From: Scilla litardierei
Taxonomy: Eukaryota > Streptophyta > Magnoliopsida > Asparagales > Asparagaceae
Assembly: GCA_030789695.1 (NCBI GenBank)
Contig: CM061132.1
Span: 33,628,418 to 33,692,417, forward strand
Length of the DNA stretch: 64,000 nt
Reading direction: 5' to 3'
Positions 37,701 to 49,700 of this stretch are shown here, in pieces (within the stretch, counting starts at the first letter, position 1; each line of letters opens with the position of its first letter). The notes under the pieces were generated by a model. It did no database searches, was not told the DNA's origin, and saw only the letters and a list, made by a program, of their open reading frames with translations. The position numbers were made by a program, and so were the translations under genes.

Positions 37701-40700
37701 ATTTTCTATTGAGCGTCCTTAGGTTTGCGGACGTCCTCTTCGGCGTCTTGGGAGGAGAGCACACCTCTTTTGTGCTCAAATATCTTATTATTTATACTAT
37801 TTTCTCAATAAAAATCATATTTTTGTTGGTTCCTAACATTTTGGTATCAGAGCACGTGACGATCCATGGCGGCTTCAACTAGATCGCAAGACAAATTTGA
37901 GGCGTTGGAGGCGAAATTCACGAGCGAAATCGATGGGATCAAGAAATCGTTGGCGGCAAACGATGAATCCATGGCCAAATTGACGGTTTCCATCAACCAA
38001 TTGACGGCAAATCAAGCGAAGCACGACGAACAATTCGCGCAATTGATGGCAACCCTAAATCAATTGGCGGTGAACAACAAAGGGGAAGGGAACCCTAATC
38101 CGACACCAAAGGCGGCACCTTTGAAGAAACAGAAGGAAAAGGAGGAAATTTTGACTCAAAATCAACCCTTTTTGGTGGAGGAATTGGACGAGGACGAAGA
38201 CGAAGAGCCATGGAGGGTCAACTACCGCGAGGTGCGGCGGAAGGCGGTAGAAAGCCAAATGGAACTCGGCGGCCCTAGCCGCTCAGCGAGGGAGCCGCGC
38301 GGCATCGAGGAGGGACGACCGACCCCCCACGACCAATGGGGGGGGCGGTCGCCGCGGGAGAAGGGCGGGGGACTTTCCCCCGCCAACTGGGAGCCCAGGC
38401 AGGGGCGACGGGACCCCGCCTGGGCTCGCCGAGGTCCAGCGACCCTGTCGGACTTCCGACAGGGCCCGCCGACCCTGCCGAAAGGCCGGCAGGTTCCGCC
38501 GGCAAGAACCGAAGCCAACAGGGGCCCGTCGAGCCTGCCTGCAGGCCGGCAGGCCCAAGCCGACATACGGCAGGGGTGGGACCCCCCGGCAGCCGCAGGG
38601 GGTGAGGGGCTCGGACAGACCTCTGGGGGTTTTCGACCCCCGGGCAGCAGACAGCAACGGGCGAAGGCCGCGGACAGTTTTCGGGAGGAATTTCCGACCC
38701 TCCAGGACGTCGACCAGCAGCGGAGGACCCATTTTATGGTGACGGGCGCGGGAGAGATCATTATTCTGACGGCAGGGGCGTTACGAGGTAGAGTTCGACG
38801 ATGACGCAGATTGGGACGATTTTGAGGGCCGACGGGGAGGTTACCGTGGAGACTACGGGGGTCACGGAGGGCCACCGAGGCTGTACGAGACTCAAGACCA
38901 GAGGAGACAGCACTCAAGACCAGAGGAGACAGCACTACCGGCCACATCACCGAGAGGAGGGGAGGCCCGAGCAGGGGCACTTTGGAGGAGATTGCAGAGT
39001 TTGGAAGCTGAAGATGCCGATATTTTCGGTGGAGGATCCACACGCCTGGATGTTCACAACTGAGAGATATTTTGCGACACACCACATATCCGAGGCACAG
39101 AAACTGGAGGCAGCAGCCATTTGCATGGAGGGGAGAGCTTTAGGGTGGTTCCAATGGAAGGAGAGGAGGCAGCAGATCCGGAGCTGGGAGAAGCTGAAGG
39201 ACTTGGTGCTAGAGAAGTTTAGAGACCCCCGTTTTAGGAACCTACACGAGCAGCTGTTTGCCCTCAGGCAGGAGGGGTCGGTGAGGGAGTATATCGAGAA
39301 ATTTGAGACACTGACAGGACGAGTTCATGGGGTTTCGGACGAGTCGCTGGAGGGCACCTTCTTGAAGGGGCTGCGACCTAGTCTTCGAGCGACGGTGAGG
39401 CCCTACAAGCCTCGGGGGCTTTCAGAGGTCTTCGAGATGGCGCAGATGGTGGAGGACTGCCGCACTGAGGATAGGAGAGGCGAGAGCAGCTACGGTGGGC
39501 AGTTGCAGCAGGTCACCTCGACTGGAGCAGGCGGAGCGGGGGCCACTACTGAGGCAGTTCAGGTGGGACTAGAGAAGACGGGAGAACAAAACAACCCCCT
39601 ACCGGCTGGCTGGCCATTCCGACGGATGACCGATGCGGAGACGGGGGAGAAGAGACAAAAGGGGCTCTGTTTCCTATGCGACGAGCGCTTCACTCCCGGA
39701 CACCGCTGTGTGGATCGAAAGCTGCAAGTGTTGATAGCGGAAGCCGACGAGAATGACGACATGGAGGACGAAGGAATCGACTTGCAGGCACCACCTTGAG
39801 GACAAGGTGGCTCTTTGGGGGGAGTATTGATAGACCCACCTGGGTCTATACATGGGCCGGGCCCATTAAGTAGTCGTCGGCCCCCCTCCTTTCCTTATGT
39901 GTGCGCGCCCCTTTGCCCTAGGAACCCTATTTTCTTCTATTTATAGGGGCTAGCCGTCATTGGTATTTTTATGCTTGATATTGGATATTTTCTATTGAGT
40001 GTCCTTAGGTTTAGATCTTAGAGTAAACGAGTGCGGACGTCCTCTTCGGCGTCTTGGGAGGAGAGCACACCTCTTTTGTGCTCAAATATCTTGTTATTTC
40101 TACTATTTTCTCAATAAAAATCATATCTTTTGTTGGTTCCTAACAGAATGATGTAAGAATTTGGATATTGAGCAAAGATGATTCTAGATCTTTGGGGGAG
40201 TCAAAACAATTATCATCATATTTGGAGTGTATCGGTTCCTTTTAAGATTAAGGTGCTTCCGCGGTTAGTCTTGAAAAATAGAGTGAACGCTATGGATATT
40301 ATGGTCCATAAAGGTTTAACTCAGAATAAAATTTGCATTCTATAGGAGGTTCAGATTGAAACAGCTAATCACATTTTTATTGTAGTATATTTGCGTTATT
40401 TATATCTAAAATTCTATTATTCATAACTTACTGATTCAAAATAGGCTAACAATCTTATGGAATTGTCGACTACTAAAAGAAATCATTTTGTCAGCAAGAA
40501 TATTTACTTTGAATAAGACTTGTCAGTAATTGCCAATATCTGGGTCGTCTGGTATGAGAGGAATGAGAGGGATAACAAGAGATTTTCTATTAAGCATGGA
40601 AGTAGACAAACATTGTTGAATTCTATTAAGTCTATTGTTTTTTGTTTTTTCCCATTTGTTGGGAAATCTGCCTGCTAAGCTTTTTAAAGAGTTTTGCACA

Positions 40701-43700
40701 GCCAAAACCAGAAGTGTTGCTAGAAGGGGATTGATGATGGCTGCACTTCGTGTGGAAGCAAAGGTAATGAAGATGAAGATTTTGGGATGGATGGAGATGG
40801 TGGGGTAATAGATTCTTCGCCCGCTACAGCTAATATTAATGGTGTGCCAGTGCAAACTTCATCTGAGGCTGTTGTGGCCATTAGTGTTGTGACTGTAAGT
40901 GTATTAGTCTTCAATAACCCAATTCAATTCAACAAGATCTAATAAATACGAGGCCCGTTAGTTGAGATTTCTCAAAAAAAAATCTATCAGTATCATGGGT
41001 TTGTTGTTATGTGATTTTTTCATGTATCGTCTGCTCTATTGAGGAATATACAATTCTTTAGGATGTAGGAAACAGAAGTGGTCTATAATTGAAAAGGATT
41101 TTATCTCCTCTATCATCAAGAAAACAACCCGTTCACCGAAGCCCCAAAAGAAAGTCATAAAAATTTTTGCCGTTTTCTTTCTCAGATCAAACCCAATCTT
41201 AAATATAACATAGGTATCAAGGCATTTCTCTCGATCCAAGCGTCGGCACCAAAACCGACCTCTTGATCTAAACCTCCCTCGATCCAAGCACCAACACATG
41301 ACCTGATCTCGACGTCGCTCAATCCGAGCATCGCCACAAATAAACATCTCTACCCTGATCTTGATCGCTCTCTGCTCCCACTTGTTCCTCTTTGCTCGAG
41401 ATCATGGTCGAATTTTTCCTCAATTTCTCGCCGTTGTGGCCCCGCCTTGATTTGCTCGATACCAGCCTCCATCAATGTTGTCAAGCCGCCACCTCTATTG
41501 TCGGAGTGGAGCAGTTCTGGCCAACCCCAAATCGACAAATTCGAGCCCTTTCAAGGCACTACTGCAAGCAAAACCCTAGCGTCGAATTTCATTGGAGAAG
41601 AGGAACCAACAAAAGGTACTATCATTATAATAATTTCTCCACTCAAATTAATAGTTATGCTAGCTTCTTAAATACATGTGGTGCACATCTCCAATTTCAT
41701 CAAATTTAGTCTCTTTGATTAGGAATTTCTCAACCCTGAAATTACAAATTTTAGTTTTTAAAAAGGGCTGATTTTGTTGTATAAATCTTACGTAGATCTG
41801 ATTTTTGTTCCTGGATATTACCTCATTTTGCAGGTTAATATAAAAAATAGAAAATTTGTGTAATAAAAATCTGATTGGTTCTACAATTTTGAATGATGGT
41901 GATGATGATCATGAGCTAAAACTTTGTTTTTTGAAATTAAAAAAATTGAAATTCTGTTAAAAACTGAAATCCTGACATTTTGATTTTGAAATTTAAAAAC
42001 TGAAATACTATTTGAAATTTAAATATTAAAATTCTGTTTTTAAATTTTAAAAAATTGAAATTCTAATTAAAAAACTAAAATTTTGTTTTGAAATTAGAAA
42101 ACTGAAACTGTTTTTTGTAATAATTGCGTTGATCTTGTTAATAGAAATTGATTATTATCATTTTCACTATTATTTTTTGACATAAACCTCCCTTTGTAAT
42201 TAAACTAGAAATAGAAATAACACGTGCACCCAGTGCATGAAGCCACCCCCAAACAGGATGTGGTGCATGCGCGCAAACGAAAAGTAGTAAGAAGTGTGGG
42301 TGTATGTGTCGGTATCGTCGGGGGGTAAAAGGATAAATGCAAAACCGTTAGGGGTTATAGGGGAAAATCCCCTAGGCAAACATGTAAATAAGTGAGCTTG
42401 GTGTGATTTTTTGGAATGAGGAGGGAATGGCAACCATGTAAATAAGTGATCTTAGGGGGATGATTTTTTGGGTTGTGGGTAAGGTGGATGTCTCATGTGG
42501 CGCCCACGTGGCGATGTGACATTGTCATATGGGACAAACATGCCACATGGAACAAACCTCCTCAATTGTATAATAGATTTTAGTACGTTTCATTTTCATT
42601 TTCATAACATTTAATAGCCATAGTATCATCTTTGATTTAAACATAAATTAATTTAAGACTTTAATTATTGTTCAAAATTGTAATACAGTGCTAAATCAAT
42701 GGTTAGTAAACTCACTATGTCTGAACTAGTAAGATAGATCATATTAATGGTTCTAACTATGATATATGACATGAAAATCACATATGAATTTATTCATAAC
42801 AATCTAGATAGTGGCATTGAGATTTCTGCACCAACTCTTAATGATAATCCCACTGATATTCAGAAAAAAGATTCTGATCAGTGGCAACTTAATGACAAAA
42901 AAGGTTAAAACCCTAATGCTTATATTCGTGGAAAATAGTCTAAAGAAATTTTTTGAAAACTATACTGCTGCTAAATAAATACATGTAATTAAAAAAGTAT
43001 GATACAATATCTGATGGGAACATACAACTCCTAATGTATAAGTGTAATTTATGTCGTATGCAAGAATGTGACAATATCACCAAACATATAAACAAGACGA
43101 TTGTCATGTTTAAGGATTTAGTTTCTGCAAGATCTGAAATTTCTAAAAAGCGGCATACGACAATTATTTTAAATAATCTACCCACCATCACTAGATGTCT
43201 GCGACAACACTAGGTTAAATGTAACCATTAAACGTGTTACTGACTTGCTAGCTCAGATAAAAATGGAACAAGACCTACTAGTTAGAAAGAAAGATTCGGA
43301 TGTGAATCATGTGCAACAAGAGGTTAATGCTCCACAGTATTAAAAAGCACAATAAAGTCAACATTTTGGACCTGCAAAGCCCTCCTTCACATGACCTAAT
43401 GCTCTCAACAAGAAAGGACATTCTAGATCCTGTTTCATCTGTATGAAGTTTAACCACTTCAAAACCAACTGTTCTTAAAAACAAGGGATACTCTAAACAC
43501 CCAGAATAAAGAGGATGCGAAAAGTGTGAGGTCGTCGGTATCATTGGATGCAATGCTGCAACAATTGATGCGGGTAGATTATGTATTGACTCGGAAGCAA
43601 CCCGACACATAGCAAATATAAAGGAATGAATTCCGACTTTCAAAAGTTGAAGAAAGGTTATCAAAGAATATACATGGAGAATGACGCATATCTGAATGTA

Positions 43701-46700
43701 GAAGGTATTAACAGGTTGGACTTAGGTACATCATTATGATCTTCAAGAACGTGCTTTATGCGACATAAAACATAATTTGATCTTTGTTCAAGCTATGCTG
43801 AAGAAAGATCATAAGTTAGGTTTTACAATAATAAGATGTCTATTAAGAAAGGTAAGAAAGGTTTTACAATAAGTGAAGTTGCATCATTCAATTGTAAAAC
43901 CTAATGTTGCCTATAAGAAATTTGATTTGTATTATTCTTCATGTCTTTTATCTTTTATCTGACCATGATCTTTGGCATAGAAAAAAGGATCAGATAATTA
44001 AAATGAACTTATTACCAAAATTAATAGTTGAAAGAATATAACCTTGAGAACTACTTAACTAGAAAAATGACAAGAAAGTCATTCTCAGTAGTTCAAAAGG
44101 CTAATGAACTGTTAGAATTAGTTTATTCTGATATTTGTGTGCCATTAAACGTAAAGATACGCGATAACAATGAATATTTTACAACATTTATATCTGACAG
44201 TTCCAATTATACTTTCATCTATCTTTTCAATAGAAAATCTGAATGTTTTAAAACATACAAGGTAAAAGTACAAAGGAAACTTAGAAGATACATAAAGTTG
44301 CTAAGAACTAATAGAGGTACGAAATTTAATCCAAAACAATTAAAAGACTAATATATATTATGGTATTAAGAAAGATATAACTCTGTCTTACATATCATAA
44401 CAAAATGGAATGGCTAAAAGGAAGAATAAAATGTTAATGAATACAGTAAGATATATGTTACCTCATTCTAACCTCTCCAAGAATATTTAGGAAACGATAT
44501 AGATTGTTAATTATATTCTGAATAGAATTCCTACAAAACTAATCGAGTTTATACCGTATAAGATTAGGAATGTATACAATCCTAATTGGAATCATCTAAT
44601 GAAATGAAGATGTGTAGCATAAGTTCTCATTTCATATCAAGTTAGAGATAAGCGGACTTAAAACATTAAAATGTAAATTTATACCTTATTCTGAAAAATC
44701 TAAAGAATACATAGAAAAATGTTTTTCTATGAAGAAAAAAGGTTCATTTAAATAGAGATGCTACATTTTTAGAAAATTTACAATAATGGAAACAAGCTCA
44801 AGCAAGTGTGCCTACTTTGTTAGACCTGGATGTTGTTTTCATTGATGACCTAAATTCAGTAGATGAAATAAATCATCCAATTATGAAAGATAAGCATGTA
44901 ATTAAGAATGTCTATGGAAAAACAACCACATGAACATGTCCAATCTACAAGCATTAATGAAAACAAAAGTTCTCTATCAACACATGCATGCATAAATGAC
45001 TATTATCTGTACTCATGTGAACTATCTTGTTTCTCGATTGATATTGATGTCGATGAGCAAGCTGATCCTTTGAATTATGTGGATGTCATGAACATGCAAG
45101 AATCGTATTAATGGCAAGAGATCGTGAAAAAGGAGCTTGATTTAATTAAAAACAACGTATGGGAGCTATGCGACTTGTTAGAAGAGAAGAAGTACATAGG
45201 ATGCAAATGGAATGAAGAAATATCATGTCAAATGGTATGTTGATACATTTAAAACATGATTAGTTGCAAAAAAATTTACTCAGAAGGCAAGTATAGATCA
45301 CCAGGAGACTTCCTCTCCGATGGCTAAGGTTGCATTAATAGAATAATCAAAACGATTGTTACATATATTGACTTGGAACCTGATGCGATTGGGGTACGTC
45401 GAATGAGGACGGACGGTACGACGAATGTGGATGGTACGACGAACATGGACATGACCTTATTTGGAAATGATTTAATGCGAGAATCCAAATGTGGAAGGTA
45501 CGACGAATGTGGTCGATGTGGCGAACATGGACGTGACCTCATTTGGAAAGGATTTAATGCGAGAATCGAAATATGGATGCTACGACGAATGTGGACGATG
45601 CGGCGAACATGGACGTGACCTCATTTGTAAATGATTTAATGCGAGAATCGTGTCATTTAATTGGAGAATAATATTAGGATTTTATTTGGCAATATTTTAA
45701 ATAGGGAGGGTGATTTAGTCCTTTTGACTAATTACCTAATTAGTGAGAGTATTATTATAAATGACGAAGGAGAGGAGAGGTGGTGGGAGATATGTTGAAA
45801 TTGAGAGTTATTTGATAATTAGAAAGAGAGTTCTTCGAGAATTCTCAGGTAGATCTAGGAGAGTGCGGACGTCCTCGCTTAAAGGCGTCTTGGGAGGGAG
45901 GTTACACCTATCAATTGTAGCCAAAGTTATCATTTTTATTCCAATTTATATCAATTTACTTTCAGATTTGTTTGGATCCTATCAATTTGGTATCAGAGCA
46001 CGACGATTCTGCGACCATGATGGAAGATCACCAGGTGTTTGATGAAATGCTACAAAGAGCTGACGTGTTGCGACAAGAAGGGAACAAGCTTTATCGATAT
46101 GAAAAATTTCAGGAGGCAGCTAATAAGTATGTTCTCGCAACAACTCAATTCAACAATATTCCCACAGCTAAGGGTGGAATTCAACATTTGCGATGTCTAG
46201 TTAAATTGATGGGTTGTTATCTGGTGACTGGATGCTATCAAAGTTGCATTGCATTAGGTTCAGAGATCTTAATTTTTGATCCAAAGATTGTTACAGTTAT
46301 TCTTTATAGAGAACAAGCTTATAGAGCACTTGGTTTTCTTGAAGCTGCTGACTCGGAGATGATGAAATTTTATGGGATTTTTTCTGAGGAGGAGACTCAT
46401 CCGAAGGGCGACACGACATCAAATCTGAACAAAGACAAAGACAACGGCAGAGATACGGAACAAAAGATGCCAGCTTTGGAAAATGACAATGACAAAATCA
46501 TCTCTATGGAGAAGGATGTCCAACAAAAAGATCCAGCTTCAGATCTGAACCCAGCCGACGACTCCGACGAAAATCCAAGGCATCCCGACCATCGAACCGA
46601 TACAGAAGGGGGCAACGGCCCCCTCACAGGCCCCTGCGGACCCACACAGGAGCCTTGCAGAGCTTCAGAGGTAGACGGTGGGCTCATTCGGGTATTGCGA

Positions 46701-49700
46701 CTAGTTTCATACCATGATGAATCGACGAGGAACCTTGGTGATTGCTATAGCTTCTCTTCGGACTTCGTGGAGGACGATGGAGACATTGGATGGCCTTTTG
46801 ATCCAGGTGGAGGTGAACCCCATCAGTCGGAGATGAGTATCTCACGCACTTCATGCACCACCTTGAGGCCAAGATGGTTCTTTGGTGGCGGAGTAATGAT
46901 GCGATTGGGGTACGTCGAATGAGGACGGACGGTACGACGAATGTGGATGGTACGACGAACATGGACATGACCTTATTTGGAAATGATTTAATGCGAGAAT
47001 CCAAATGTGGAAGGTACGACGAATGTGGTCGATGTGGCGAACATGGACGTGACCTCATTTGGAAAGGATTTAATGCGAGAATCGAAATATGGATGCTACG
47101 ACGAATGTGGACGATGCGGCGAACATGGACGTGACCTCATTTGTAAATGATTTAATGCGAGAATCGTGTCATTTAATTGGAGAATAATATTAGGATTTTA
47201 TTTGACAATATTTTAAATAGGGAGGGTGATTTAGTCCTTTTGACTAATTACCTAATTAGTGAGAGTATTATTATAAATGACGAAGGAGAGGAGAGGTGGT
47301 GGGAGATATGTTGAAATTGAGAGTTATTTGATAATTAGAAAGAGAGTTCTTCGAGAATTCTCAGGTAGATCTAGGAGAGTGCGGACGTCCTCGCTTAAAG
47401 GCGTCTTGGGAGGGAGGTTACACCTATCAATTGTAGCCAAAGTTATCATTTTTATTCCAATTTATATCAATTTACTTTCAGATTTATTTGGATCCTATCA
47501 ATTTGGTATCAGAGCATGATGAATCAACGAGGACAATATTTTAAATAGGGATGCTGCCCCTCCTGCCTGGATCACTTGATTTCTAAATGAATATCAAAAC
47601 TATATTCCTCAACGGATAGTTGAATGAAAAAATATATACGAATCAACCTAAACGATTTTGAGGTTGAAGGACATGAAGACAGTATAAAAATTGAAAAAAT
47701 CTATATATGATTAAAACAATCATTTGGATAATGATATCTCAAATTGCATAATACTGTTTCACTTGATTTCGTTGCAAATAAATTAGATAATTATGTTTGT
47801 CTTGAAAAGTAAGAACAGTTTTACAATAGTATCCTTGTATGTGGATGATATTTTACTTGCTGGAAAAGAAATAGAAGTAATCAACATGATCAAATCAATA
47901 TTGTGTAGCAAATATGAAGTAAAAAACTAAGAGATGCATACTATGTTCTTGATATGCATATCTTTAGGGATCAAAAGTTTATAATGTTAAGTTTAAATCG
48001 AGAAAAATATTTCCATAATACTTGGAACATTTGGGTATAGAATTATAATCCGGCACCAACACTATTGGTTATGGAAAAACGATTGCGTAAATGACAATAA
48101 CCTGGAGAAAGAAACCCCGCAGTGTCACATGCATAAGCTAATCGAAGTTTGATGTATACTAGACCAAACTTGACATACACAGTGAGTCTACTTAATAGAT
48201 AATACGTAATCATTGTCCATCATACTAGGAAGCTGTTAAGAAAATTTTTTAAGTATCTTAAGGGTACGGTGCACAATAAATTGGTTTATCAATCTAGCTC
48301 GCTTGAGGTTTTTAGTTACTCCGATGCTTATTTCAGAGGAGACAAAGATAATTGGAAATTCTATATTTGTTTATCTTTGAATGTGCAACTATTCCTTAAG
48401 GTAACAAGAAACATTGATGTATAATAAGATATATACAAGAAGCCGATTACATAACCTACAGTATGGTCATTACTCATGCAGTCTGGATAAGATGTTTACT
48501 ATAGACCTTAGAACTTAATTTGTTGGATAGATCAATTGTGCTATATTGTGATAATCAAACAACTATCAGCTTGATAAGCAGTGATACAAACAATTCAAAA
48601 GGAATGCATATTGAGATACAATATCATGATATTCATGATACTATTGAGAAAGAAAAAATCAATGTGATTTATATTCTGACTAGTGACATGGTTTATTGAT
48701 CTCTTAATGAAAAGTATTCCAACAGAAACATTCATCAAACATGTTGGTTTTAATGAAACTTAGAAATATATTAAGTTTCATGAATAATGAAATGATGAAG
48801 TCGTAGATAATGGTTGTACTCAATTTGTTAATGATGGATGAATAGTACACATATTTCACAGATAGTGGGAGTATATGAAGTTTACATCTTGATTCAAATC
48901 TCACGAATAATGGGAGTGCGATCGGAAAGTATTTGATCATTTCAGCCAAGTAGGAAATGTAAGTGTACTGACCATCAATGTCCCAATTAAACTCAAACCG
49001 ACCAGATAAATACCTGACTCTTATTTCGGACTACCTTTTTTTATTTGTTCTGTCTATATTTTGTTGTCTATCTGTTATTTTTGATGTTTTGTTTGCAAAA
49101 CGGGTTCTTACAGATTGTACTGTGGATATGATCGGGTTTTGAACACATTGCTACATTTTTTTCTGTTTGGGAATGTAGTTAGTCTTTAGGATGGAGCGAG
49201 GAAACATGCTGGGGTGTCTGTCCACATTATGTAAATGATCCCTAAGTTGCAGCAATAAGAAGCATATTAAGGACACAGACCCGAAATGAGTATCAAATAG
49301 CTTTAAGCCTTTAAGCGTACTCCTAATTTTTCATATAGAAAGGCCGAACACAGAATTATGCAAATTTAAGCACGGATTTTTTTTTTGTTCACAGTTGGGG
49401 TGCTTTCCTTGTTGTAAATAAATAAAAGCATGCATATGCCTACGAAGCTCAGGTCTTTCATCTATGTCACATATTTAGGTGCTAAATTCACACACACACA
49501 AAATCTTGAAATATGAAAAGGGAAAGAAGACAAATGTCCCCACGAAACCCTAGCTTACAAAAACCAAAAGAGAAGGGGCGAAAATTTTACGAGAGCAACG
49601 GCCGAAACGAGCCCGAAGAGAGCCGCAAGCGTATGAAAGATTCGATCCTGCCAAACCGCCGAATCATTCAAGTCCTGCCACCAATCCGACGCCACCCGTA

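Larger units (their letters stand above)
45381..47500 (+). mobile_element. Young LTR element 'd' carrying a TPR-domain ORF
   Basis: LTRs 45381-45984 and 46897-47500 are both 604 bp and differ at only about two positions by eye, so the insertion is very recent. They start TGATGCGATT and end GATCCTATCA. The Met-type PBS TTTGGTATCAGAGCACG follows, and the shared 3' block CACCACCTTGAGGCCAAGATG...GGCGGAGTAA precedes the right LTR. The 912-bp interior has no gag or pol. It encodes one open frame with a TPR segment. The insertion splits a decayed Copia RT. No clean target duplication is visible on the right, where extra element sequence follows (47501-47545). Confidence 0.92.

Noticed and set aside
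45373..45618. 81-residue ORF seen identically in both LTRs of element 'd'
   Set aside because: It is the translation of the 82-bp tandem units. Identity reflects LTR duplication, not selection.
42702..48720. Endogenous viral sequence as an explanation for RT and RNase H traces
   Set aside because: Domain order and motifs (gag knuckle, DSEATRHI protease, integrase before RT, YVDD) are those of a Copia retrotransposon.
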